From SG8-30 sp964406445 (lineage in GTDB: Bacteria; Pseudomonadota; Gammaproteobacteria; Steroidobacterales; Steroidobacteraceae): DNA of 64,000 bases. Location of the stretch: assembly GCA_964406445.1 (NCBI GenBank), contig CAYORU010000012.1:20097-84096 (forward strand). Direction: 5' to 3'. This document shows, piece after piece, positions 26,795 through 34,236 of this stretch. Both the position numbers and the translations under genes were made by a program. Under the pieces are notes generated by a model, which saw nothing but the letters and a program-made list of their open reading frames with translations, was not told the DNA's origin and did not search any database. Positions within the stretch are counted from its first letter, which is position 1; every line of letters starts with the position of its first letter.

Positions 26795-27042
26795 GCCTCC
26801 TCTCCCTCGTCCGGCTCGAAGTCCTCGAGCACCGGCTCGGCGCCGGGGCGCTGGCTCAGGACCTTGACCTTCTGCTCCGCCTGCTTGAGCGCGGTCTCGC
26901 AGCTGCGCGTCAGCGCGACGCCGCGCTCGAACTGGCGCAGCGACTCCTCGAGGGGCAGTTCGCCCTGTTCCAGGCGCTCGACGATCTGCTCGAGCTCGGC
27001 CATCGAGGCCTCGAAGTCGGTGCTGCGGGTCTTTCGGGACAC
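26791..27042 (-). CDS. xseB: XseB, exodeoxyribonuclease VII small subunit
   Basis: 83 residues from a GTG at 27042 (VSRKTRSTDFEASMAELEQI). The region DFEASMAELEQIVERLEQGE and LPLEESLRQFERGVALTRSC is diagnostic of XseB, which forms coiled-coil assemblies with XseA to degrade single-stranded DNA. An in-frame ATG at 27096 would give 18 extra residues unlike other family members. The acidic C-terminal tail (EDFEPDEGEEA) is typical. First gene of the xseB-ispA-dxs-folE2 run, divergent from the rubrerythrin gene. Confidence 0.93.
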   Translation of the reverse strand: MSRKTRSTDFEASMAELEQIVERLEQGELPLEESLRQFERGVALTRSCETALKQAEQKVKVLSQRPGAEPVLEDFEPDEGEEA

Positions 27043-27253
27043 GGCTGCTCGCGATTGCGGCGGACACGGGTGGGCTAACTCTTGCAGGTCGGCCACGGCC
27101 GGTCAACGCGGGCGCGCCGCGCGCCCGGCCGGTCATTTGACTTGCCCCGGATCGCGGCGGAACATCCCGGACAGGCGCCCGACCGGGCCCGATCCGGCAT
27201 CGGCGCCCGGCAATGACCGCGCCATCCGATGCAGCAAACGAGGAGGGCATCCT

Positions 27254-27670
27254 GTGAACCTCAAGGGCAGCAAGACCGAGGGCAACCTCAAGGCCGCTTT
27301 CGCGGGCGAGTCGCAGGCCAACCGCCGGTACCTCTATTTCGCGCAGAAGGCCGACGTCGAGGGCTACAACGACGTGGCCGCCGTGTTCCGCTCGACCGCG
27401 GAGGGCGAGACGGGCCACGCCCACGGCCACCTCGAGTACCTCGAGCAGGTCGGCGACCCGGCCACCGGGCTGCCGATCGGCGGCACCCCGGACAACCTGA
27501 AGGCCGCGATCGCCGGCGAGACCCACGAGTACACCGACATGTACCCGGGCATGGCGAAGACCGCGCGCGACGAGGGCTTCCACGAGATCGCCGACTGGTT
27601 CGAGACGCTCGCCAAGGCGGAACGCTCGCACGCGAACCGCTTCCAGAAGGCGCTGGACCAGCTCGCCTGA
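27254..27670 (+). CDS. Rubrerythrin-family diiron protein without rubredoxin domain
   Basis: 138 residues from a GTG at 27254, with GAGGAGG eight bases upstream; the first residues NLKGSKTEGNLKAAFAGESQ are the usual family start. The four-helix diiron ligands are visible as E19, E52 with H55, E89 or E92, and E123 with H126. The C-terminal rubredoxin (CxxC) domain of classical rubrerythrin is missing, so electrons for peroxide reduction must come from another protein, perhaps the Fe-S protein encoded next. Rubrerythrin, a CCG Fe-S protein and DUF3501 form a recurrent proteobacterial gene set. Confidence 0.93.
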   Translation: MNLKGSKTEGNLKAAFAGESQANRRYLYFAQKADVEGYNDVAAVFRSTAEGETGHAHGHLEYLEQVGDPATGLPIGGTPDNLKAAIAGETHEYTDMYPGMAKTARDEGFHEIADWFETLAKAERSHANRFQKALDQLA

Positions 27671-27755
27671 ATCCCGCCGGACAGGTCGCGCGGCGCGCGC
27701 GGCGGAGCGCGATCCGCCCGCCTCGCGGCCGTCCCGCGGCCGGCCGGTCCCGCCC

Positions 27756-29105
27756 ATGAGCGAGCAGACCAGGTCCCCGCGCGAGGGCAGCCTCGAGGCG
27801 CCGACGCGGCACCCCCTCGACTGGGAGAGCGCGGAGTTCCGCGACGAGTCTTCGCTGTTCGCGGAGCTCGGGCGCGTCTTCGACATCTGTCACGGCTGTC
27901 GCCGATGCGTCAGCCTGTGCAACGCCTTCCCCGCGCTCTTCGACCACGTCGACGGCTCGCCGACCGGCGAGCTCGACGGGGTGCCGCGGTCCGCGTACTG
28001 GGACGTCGTGGACCACTGCTACCTCTGCGACATGTGCTACCTGTCGAAATGCCCCTACGTGCCGCCGCACGAGTGGAACGTCGACTTCCCGCACCTGATG
28101 CTGCGCGCCAAGGCCTTCCGCTTCCGCCGCGACGGCGCGAGCCTTCGGGACCGCATGCTGGCTTCGACCGAGCTGGTCGGCTCGATCGCGGGCATCCCGG
28201 TGGTGGCCGGCCTCGTCAACGCCGCGAACCGCAGCAAGGGCGTGCGGCGGCTGCTCGAGCGCAGCCTCGGCGTCCACGCGGAGGCGCCCGTCCCCGTGTA
28301 CCACGCGAAGACCTTCCGTCGCCGCGAGGCGGGCCGCGCCCGGCCGGCGCTCGACGCCGAGGCCACCGAGGAAACGCGCGGCAAGGTGGCGCTGTTCTCG
28401 ACCTGCTACGGCAACCGCAACCTGCCGACCCTCGGCGAGGACCTCGTCGCGGTGTTCGAGCACAACGGGATCGCCGTCGTCACCATCGAGGGCGAGCGGT
28501 GCTGCGGGATGCCGCGGCTCGAGCTCGGCGACCTCGAGGCGGTCGAGCGGCTCAAGGAGCGCAACCTGCCGCGGCTCGCGCAGTGGGTGGAGCAGGGCTT
28601 CGACATCGTGGCCCCGGTGCCGTCCTGTGCGCTGATGTTCAAGCAGGAGCTGCCGCTGATGTTCCCGGACGATCCCGCGGTCGCCGCGGTCCGGTCGCGC
28701 ACCTTCGATCCCTTCGAGTACCTGATGCTGCGCCACAAGGCCGGCAAGCTCCGCACCGAGTTCCCCAACCCCCTCGGCAAGGTCGCCTACCACGTCCCCT
28801 GCCACCTGCGCGTGCAGCGCATCGGACTCAAGACTCGCGATGCCCTGAAGCTCGTGCCCGGCACGACGCTCGAGGTGATCGAGCGCTGCTCCGGCCACAA
28901 CGGCACCTACGCGGTCAAGCGCGAGTTCCACGAGCACTCGGTGAAGATCGGGCGGCCGGTGGTGCAGCGGGTGGCGGCGGCTGGCGCCGACCACTACGCG
29001 AGCGATTGCCCGATGGCCGGCGAGCAGATCGCGCATGGCCTCGCGGACCGGGGCCGCGGGCCCGAGCACCCGATGAGCCTGCTGCGCCAGGCCTACGGCA
29101 TCTGA
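27756..29105 (+). CDS. Fe-S oxidoreductase with two 4Fe-4S sites and CCG domains (GlpC/HdrD-like)
   Basis: 449 residues. Two ferredoxin-type clusters: C45, C48, C51, C55 and C88, C91, C94, C99. Downstream CCG (heterodisulfide-reductase) domains carry ERCCGMPRLELGDLEA (about residue 248) and HVPCHLRVQRIG with CSGHNGTYAVK (about 350-390). No signal peptide or membrane segment. The architecture suits electron transfer or a cysteine-liganded cluster reductase. Position between a rubredoxin-less rubrerythrin and a DUF3501 gene suggests that it is the electron donor or partner in oxidative-stress defence, an inference from conserved synteny. Confidence 0.88.
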   Translation: MSEQTRSPREGSLEAPTRHPLDWESAEFRDESSLFAELGRVFDICHGCRRCVSLCNAFPALFDHVDGSPTGELDGVPRSAYWDVVDHCYLCDMCYLSKCPYVPPHEWNVDFPHLMLRAKAFRFRRDGASLRDRMLASTELVGSIAGIPVVAGLVNAANRSKGVRRLLERSLGVHAEAPVPVYHAKTFRRREAGRARPALDAEATEETRGKVALFSTCYGNRNLPTLGEDLVAVFEHNGIAVVTIEGERCCGMPRLELGDLEAVERLKERNLPRLAQWVEQGFDIVAPVPSCALMFKQELPLMFPDDPAVAAVRSRTFDPFEYLMLRHKAGKLRTEFPNPLGKVAYHVPCHLRVQRIGLKTRDALKLVPGTTLEVIERCSGHNGTYAVKREFHEHSVKIGRPVVQRVAAAGADHYASDCPMAGEQIAHGLADRGRGPEHPMSLLRQAYGI

Positions 29106-29122
29106 GGGAGGCCGCGGCGGCG

Positions 29123-29728
29123 ATGACGAGCCCGAGGATCGTGCTGCGCGGCCCGCTTCGGCCGCGGGACCTGTTGAGCCTCGAGCAGTATGCCCGCGAG
29201 CGAGGCGACTTCAGGCGCCGGGTGATCGCGCACAAGCAGCCGCGCACGATCGCCGTCGGGCCCCACTGCACCTGGATCTTCGAGGACCCGCTCACGATCC
29301 AGTACCAGGTGCAGGAAATGCTGCGGGTCGAGCGCATCTTCGAGCCGGAGGGCATCCAGGACGAGCTCGACGCCTACAACCCGTTGATTCCCGACGGCGG
29401 CAACTGGAAGGCGACCCTGCTGATCGAGTACCCCGACGAGGCGGAGCGCAAGGCGGCGCTCGCGCGCCTGAAGGGCGTCGAGTCGCGTTGCTACGTGCAG
29501 GTGGCCGGCTTCGAGCCCGTCTTCGCGATCGCGGACGAGGACCTCGAGCGCGAGAACGAGGAGAAGACCTCGTCGGTCCACTGGCTGCGCTTCGAGCTGG
29601 CCCCGGCCGTGCGTGCGGCGGTCAAGTCGGGCGCGCAGGTCAGCGTCGGCGTCGCGCACCCGGCCTACGATCACGCCGCGAGCCTCGGCGCGGAGTCGCG
29701 CGCGGCGCTCGCCTTGGACCTCGACTGA
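29123..29728 (+). CDS. DUF3501 family protein
   Basis: 201 residues from the ATG at 29123. The motifs LLSLEQYARERGDFRRRVIA, VGPHCTWIFEDPLTIQYQVQ and LRVERIFEPEGIQDELDAYN are characteristic of DUF3501. No cysteine clusters or membrane segments. The family nearly always neighbours rubrerythrin and the CCG Fe-S gene, as here (18-base gap), so it likely works in the same process, but no biochemical role is established to my knowledge. The gene is followed by a strong terminator-like hairpin. Confidence 0.87.
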   Translation: MTSPRIVLRGPLRPRDLLSLEQYARERGDFRRRVIAHKQPRTIAVGPHCTWIFEDPLTIQYQVQEMLRVERIFEPEGIQDELDAYNPLIPDGGNWKATLLIEYPDEAERKAALARLKGVESRCYVQVAGFEPVFAIADEDLERENEEKTSSVHWLRFELAPAVRAAVKSGAQVSVGVAHPAYDHAASLGAESRAALALDLD

Positions 29729-29765
29729 GGCCGGCGCGCCCCGCCGGGTCGCGCCTGCTAGAATG

Positions 29766-29790
29766 CGCCCGCCTCCGGCGGGCGTTTTTT
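29766..29790 (+). terminator. Rho-independent terminator between DUF3501 and parE
   Basis: Perfect 8-bp stem CGCCCGCC / GGCGGGCG with a TCC loop followed by six T residues (29785-29790). A TAGAAT resembling a -10 box sits just upstream (29759-29764), so either that promoter reads through the hairpin into parE or parE is transcribed from closer in. Confidence 0.82.
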
Positions 29791-29813
29791 CTCGAGAGGG
29801 CCACCCACCCGCG

Positions 29814-31700
29814 ATGACGCAGTCCTACACCGCTTCCGACATCGAGGTCCTCACCGGCCTCGAGCCCGTGCGCCGCCGCCCGGGGATGTACACCGACACC
29901 CGCAGCCCCAACCACCTCGCCCACGAGGTGATCGACAACAGCGTCGACGAGGCGCTTGCCGGCCATTGCCGCCAGATCGCCGTCACGGTCCACGGCGACG
30001 GCTCGCTGTCGGTCGAGGACGACGGCCGCGGCATGCCCGTCGACGTCCACCCGAAGGAGAAGATGCCCGGCGTCGAGCTGATCCTCACGCGCCTGCACGC
30101 CGGCGGCAAGTTCTCCGATCGCACCTACCAGCAGTCCGGCGGACTGCACGGCGTCGGCGTGTCGGTGGTCAACGCCCTGTCGCGCAACCTCGAGTGCTGG
30201 GTCCGCCGCGACGGCCGCGAGTACAACATCGCCTTCAAGGACGGCCGGACGGCCTCGCAGCTCGAGGCGGTCGGCAGCGTCAAGCGCGGCGTGACCGGCA
30301 CCACGCTGCGTTTCTGGCCCGATCCGAAGTTCTTCGACTCGCCCGTCTTCTCCGTGCCGCGCCTGCGCCACGTGCTGCGCGCCAAGGCGGTCCTGTGCCC
30401 GGGCCTGCGCGTGCGCCTCGCCCTCGAGGCGACCGGCGAGGTGGAGGAGTGGTTCCACACGGGCAACCTGGCGGACTACCTCGTCACGCAGCTCGCCGGC
30501 GCGAGGACGCTGCCGGCCGAGCCCTTCGCCGGCAACCTCAAGGGCGGCGACGAGGCCGCCGACTGGGCCTTCTGCTGGGCGCCCGACGCGCCGGCACAGG
30601 TCTCGGAGAGCTACGTCAACCTCATTCCCACGCCGGAGGGCGGCACGCACGTCAACGGGCTGCGCGCCGGCGCTACCGAGGCCGTGCGCGAGTTCTGCGA
30701 GTTCCGCAACCTGCTGCCGCGCGGCCTCAAGCTCGCGCCCGAGGACGTCTGGCAGAGCGTCAACTTTGTGCTCTCGGTGCGCATGCGCGAGCCGCAGTTC
30801 GCCGGACAGACCAAGGAGAAGCTCGCCTCGCGCGAGTCGGCCGCGTTCGTCTCCGGGGTGGTCAAGGACGCCTTCGCGCTGTGGCTCAACCAGCATCCCG
30901 AGGCCGGCGAGAAGATCGCGCAGTTCGCGATCGGCAACGCCCAGGAACGGCTGCGCGCGGCGCAGAAGGTCAGCCGCAAGCGGATCGTCAGCGGCCCGGC
31001 GCTGCCGGGCAAGCTCGCCGACTGCACGCTGCAGGACCCGGCGCGCTGCGAGATCTTCCTGGTCGAGGGCGATTCCGCCGGCGGCTCGGCGAAGCAGGCC
31101 CGCGACCGCGAGTTCCAGGCGGTCATGCCGCTGCGCGGCAAGATCCTCAACACCTGGGAGGTCGACTCGGCCGGGGTGCTGCAGTCGCAGGAGGTCGCCG
31201 ACATCGCCACCGCGCTCGGCGTCGATCCCGGCTCGGCCGACCTCGCGCGCCTGCGCTACCACAAGGTCTGCATCCTCGCCGACGCCGACTCGGACGGCGC
31301 GCACATCGCGACGCTCCTGTGCGCGCTGTTCCTGCGCCATTTCCGGCCGCTCGTCACCGCGGGCCACGTGTTCGTGGCGATGCCGCCGCTGTTTCGCATC
31401 GACGTGGGCAAGCAGGTGTTCTACGCGCTCGGCGAGCACGACCGCCAGGGCATCCTGGACCGTCTCGCCGCGGAGGGCGTCCGCGGCAAGCCCGTGGTGA
31501 CCCGCTTCAAGGGCCTCGGCGAGATGAGCGCGCTGCAGCTGCGCGAGACCACCATGGCGCCGGAGACGCGCCGCCTCGTGCAGCTGACGGTGGACGCGAA
31601 GGACGAGGCGGACCGGCTGCTCGACCTGCTGCTCGCCAAGAAGCGCGCCGCGGACCGGCGGGAGTGGCTGGAGAGCAAGGGGAATCTGGCAGAGGTGTGA
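29814..31700 (+). CDS. parE: ParE, DNA topoisomerase IV subunit B
   Basis: 628 residues; the GyrB-specific insertion (giving about 800) is absent and the partner downstream is ParC, so this is ParE. ATPase (GHKL) motifs VIDNSVDEALAGH, DDGRGMPVDVHP and YQQSGGLHGVGVSVVNALS; TOPRIM motifs VEGDSAGGSAKQARDREFQA and DADSDGAHIATLL. It powers decatenation of daughter chromosomes. The first translated codons follow the terminator hairpin by 23 bases. The stop TGA (31698-31700) lies in a GTGAGCC heptamer at the edge of repeat D. Confidence 0.97.
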   Translation: MTQSYTASDIEVLTGLEPVRRRPGMYTDTRSPNHLAHEVIDNSVDEALAGHCRQIAVTVHGDGSLSVEDDGRGMPVDVHPKEKMPGVELILTRLHAGGKFSDRTYQQSGGLHGVGVSVVNALSRNLECWVRRDGREYNIAFKDGRTASQLEAVGSVKRGVTGTTLRFWPDPKFFDSPVFSVPRLRHVLRAKAVLCPGLRVRLALEATGEVEEWFHTGNLADYLVTQLAGARTLPAEPFAGNLKGGDEAADWAFCWAPDAPAQVSESYVNLIPTPEGGTHVNGLRAGATEAVREFCEFRNLLPRGLKLAPEDVWQSVNFVLSVRMREPQFAGQTKEKLASRESAAFVSGVVKDAFALWLNQHPEAGEKIAQFAIGNAQERLRAAQKVSRKRIVSGPALPGKLADCTLQDPARCEIFLVEGDSAGGSAKQARDREFQAVMPLRGKILNTWEVDSAGVLQSQEVADIATALGVDPGSADLARLRYHKVCILADADSDGAHIATLLCALFLRHFRPLVTAGHVFVAMPPLFRIDVGKQVFYALGEHDRQGILDRLAAEGVRGKPVVTRFKGLGEMSALQLRETTMAPETRRLVQLTVDAKDEADRLLDLLLAKKRAADRREWLESKGNLAEV

Positions 31701-31802
31701 GCCGGAAAGTGACCGGTGATCGGTGACCAGTGATCGGCCAGAAGGCCCAATTCAGGGCACTGCCTGGCTTGGCCGGTCACCGGTCACCGGTCACCGGTCA
31801 CC
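31697..31802 (-). repeat. Heptamer-armed palindromic element, copy D
   Basis: One outer GTGAGCC heptamer (31697-31703, containing the parE stop), spacer, then left arm GTGACCG, GTGATCG, GTGACCA, GTGATCG from 31709; core in reverse orientation (reverse complement begins GGCCAAGCCAGGCAGTGCC); right arm four CGGTCAC heptamers ending at 31802. It sits between parE and parC and would be transcribed as a long hairpin if the two genes share a transcript. Confidence 0.9.
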
Positions 31803-31838
31803 TTCGCAGGCACCCCGCAGGAATCAACGGAACCGCAC

Positions 31839-34085
31839 ATGCAATCCCAGGAACTCGACTTCGAAGGCATCGAACAGCGCCCGCTGACGGCCTTCACGGA
31901 GAAGGCGTACCTCGACTACTCGATGTACGTGATCCTCGACCGCGCGCTGCCCCAGCTCGCCGACGGCCTGAAGCCCGTGCAGCGGCGGATCATCTACGCG
32001 ATGAGCGAGCTCGGCCTGTCGGCCGGGGCCAAGCACAAGAAGTCCGCCCGGACCGTGGGCGACGTCATCGGCAAGTTCCACCCGCACGGCGACTCCGCCT
32101 GCTACGAGGCCATGGTGCACATGGCGCAGCCGTTCTCGTTCCGCTACCCGCCGGTGGACGGTCAGGGCAACTGGGGCTCGACCGACGACCCGAAGTCCTT
32201 TGCGGCGATGCGCTACACCGAGTCGCGGCTCACCGCTTACGCGCAGGTGCTGCTGACCGAGCTCGGCCAGGGCACCGTCGAATGGCAGCCGAACTTCGAC
32301 GGCACGCTCGACGAGCCCAAGCTGCTGCCGGCACGCCTGCCGAACGTGCTGCTGAACGGCGCCGCGGGCATCGCCGTCGGCATGGCGACCGACATCCCGC
32401 CGCACAACCTGCGCGAAGTGGCCGCCGCCTGCGTCCACCTGCTCGACGATCCGGAGGCGACGACCCGCGACCTGTGCAAGCACGTCCGCGGGCCGGACTT
32501 CCCGACCGGCGCGGAGATCGTCACGCCCAGGAACGAGCTGCGGGCGATGTACGACGGCGGCAGCGGCAGCTTCCGCGCCCGCGCCGTGTACGAGGTCGAG
32601 GACGGCGAAGTGGTGGTGACCGCGCTCCCGTACCAGGTCTCCGGCGCCAAGGTGCTCGAGCAGATCGCCGCGCAGATGCGCGCCAAGAAGCTGCCGATGG
32701 TCGAGGACCTGCGCGACGAGAGCGACCACGAGCACCCGGTGCGCCTCGTGATCACGCCGCGCTCGTCGCGGGTGGACGTCGAGCAGCTGATGGCGCACCT
32801 GTTCGCGACCACGGACCTCGAGCGCAGCTACCGCGTCAACATGAACGTGATCGGGCTCGACGGCCGGCCGCGCGTGATGGGCCTGAAGCCGATGCTGTCG
32901 GAGTGGCTGCGCTTCCGCGAGGGCACGGTCCGCCGGCGGCTCGAGTGGCGGCTCGGGAAGGTGGACGCCCGCCTGCACGTGCTCGACGGCCTGCTGGTCG
33001 CCTTCCTGAACCTCGACGAGGTCATCCGCATCGTCCGGACGGAGGACGAGCCGAAGCAGGCGCTGATGCGCCGCTTCGAGCTGACGGAGATCCAGGCGGA
33101 GGCGATCCTCGAGACCAAGCTGCGCCACCTGGCGCGTCTCGAGGAGATGAAGATCCGCGGCGAGCAGGCCGAGCTCGCCGCCGAGAAGGCCGAACTCGAG
33201 AAGACCCTGGGCAGCGACGCGCGGCTGAAGAAACTGGTGCGCGCCGAGCTCGAGCGCGACGCGGAGCAGTTCGGCGACGCGCGCCGGACCCGGATCGTCG
33301 AGCGCAGCGCCGCGCAGGCCATCGACGAGGCGGACCTGGTGGCCAGCGAGCCGGTCACGGTGGTGCTCTCGACGCTCGGCTGGGTGCGCTCGGCGAAGGG
33401 CCACGAGATCGACCCGCGCCAGCTCTCCTATAAGACCGGCGACGGCTTCCAGGCGGCGGCGCGGGGGCGCAGCACCCAGCAGGCCGTGTTCCTCGACTCG
33501 ACCGGCCGCGCCTACAGTCTGCCGGCGCTGGGGCTGCCGGGCGCGCGCGGCCAGGGCGAGCCGCTCTCGGGGCGCCTCGACCCCCCGGACGGCGCGACCT
33601 TCGCCGCGGTCCTGCTGGGCGAGCCCGGCGACCGGTGGCTGCTGGCCTGCGACGGCGGGCAGGGCTTCGTGGCCAGGCTCGAGGCGCTCTACGCGCGCAA
33701 CCGGGCCGGCAAGACCGTGTTCAACCTGCCCGAGGCGGCGCGGGTCCTGCCGGCGAGCCCGCTGCCCGCGGGCGGCGAGGCGCTCGTTTGCGCGGCGAGC
33801 AGCGAGGGCCGGCTGCTGGTGTTCCCCGTCGCGGACGTGCCGGAAATGGAGAAGGGCCGCGGCCACCTGCTGTTCGGCATTCCCGGCAAGAAGGCCCGCA
33901 GCCGCGACGAAGTCATGGTCGCGGTCTCGGTGCTGCCGGAGGAGGGCAAGCTCGCGGTGTTCTGCGGCGAGCGCCGCATGACGCTCTCGGCGAAGGACCT
34001 GGAAGCCTACCGCGGCGAACGCGGCCAGCGCGGCGCGCTGCTGCCGCGAGGCTGGCGGAAGGTGGAGCGGCTGGAGGCGGAGTAG
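31839..34085 (+). CDS. parC: ParC, DNA topoisomerase IV subunit A
   Basis: 748 residues. Catalytic Tyr lies in AAMRYTESRLTAYA (about residue 128). The quinolone-resistance region GKFHPHGDSACYEAM keeps the wild-type Ser and Glu (positions equivalent to S80 and E84 of Escherichia coli), so no target-site resistance is predicted. C-terminal beta-pinwheel from about 490 is weakly conserved, as usual for ParC, and lacks the GyrA-box pattern. Separated from parE by repeat D and followed by repeat E, so parC is bracketed by opposed copies of the element. Confidence 0.97.
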   Translation: MQSQELDFEGIEQRPLTAFTEKAYLDYSMYVILDRALPQLADGLKPVQRRIIYAMSELGLSAGAKHKKSARTVGDVIGKFHPHGDSACYEAMVHMAQPFSFRYPPVDGQGNWGSTDDPKSFAAMRYTESRLTAYAQVLLTELGQGTVEWQPNFDGTLDEPKLLPARLPNVLLNGAAGIAVGMATDIPPHNLREVAAACVHLLDDPEATTRDLCKHVRGPDFPTGAEIVTPRNELRAMYDGGSGSFRARAVYEVEDGEVVVTALPYQVSGAKVLEQIAAQMRAKKLPMVEDLRDESDHEHPVRLVITPRSSRVDVEQLMAHLFATTDLERSYRVNMNVIGLDGRPRVMGLKPMLSEWLRFREGTVRRRLEWRLGKVDARLHVLDGLLVAFLNLDEVIRIVRTEDEPKQALMRRFELTEIQAEAILETKLRHLARLEEMKIRGEQAELAAEKAELEKTLGSDARLKKLVRAELERDAEQFGDARRTRIVERSAAQAIDEADLVASEPVTVVLSTLGWVRSAKGHEIDPRQLSYKTGDGFQAAARGRSTQQAVFLDSTGRAYSLPALGLPGARGQGEPLSGRLDPPDGATFAAVLLGEPGDRWLLACDGGQGFVARLEALYARNRAGKTVFNLPEAARVLPASPLPAGGEALVCAASSEGRLLVFPVADVPEMEKGRGHLLFGIPGKKARSRDEVMVAVSVLPEEGKLAVFCGERRMTLSAKDLEAYRGERGQRGALLPRGWRKVERLEAE

Positions 34086-34108
34086 ACCTCGACCTCGAGC
34101 CACTATCG

Positions 34109-34236
34109 GTGATCAGTGATCGGTGATCAGTGATCGGCCAAACCGGGCAGTGCCCAAGCTCGCGCGCTCTGGCCGGTCACCGGTCACCGATCACCGGTCA
34201 CCTTCTTCGGCTCACGGCTCACGGCTCACGGCTCAC
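34109..34236 (+). repeat. Heptamer-armed palindromic element, copy E, with one-sided outer GGCTCAC heptamers
   Basis: Left arm GTGATCA, GTGATCG, GTGATCA, GTGATCG; plus-orientation core GGCCAAACCGGGCAGTGCC to GCGCTCTGGCC; right arm CGGTCAC, CGGTCAC, CGATCAC, CGGTCAC; then four GGCTCAC heptamers (34209-34236). The last GGCTCAC holds the stop codon of the FimX-like gene on the minus strand (34233-34235). No outer heptamers on the left side. Confidence 0.9.

Noticed and set aside
27096..27150. Promoter built on TTGACT at 27137 for the rubrerythrin gene
   Set aside because: No acceptable -10 hexamer lies at 16-18 bp downstream, and the region is dominated by a GC-rich hairpin, so the call would be arbitrary.
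29814..34085. parE/parC as gyrB/gyrA
   Set aside because: Lengths (628 and 748 residues), lack of the GyrB insertion and of a GyrA-box, and HGDSACYEAM region favour topoisomerase IV.
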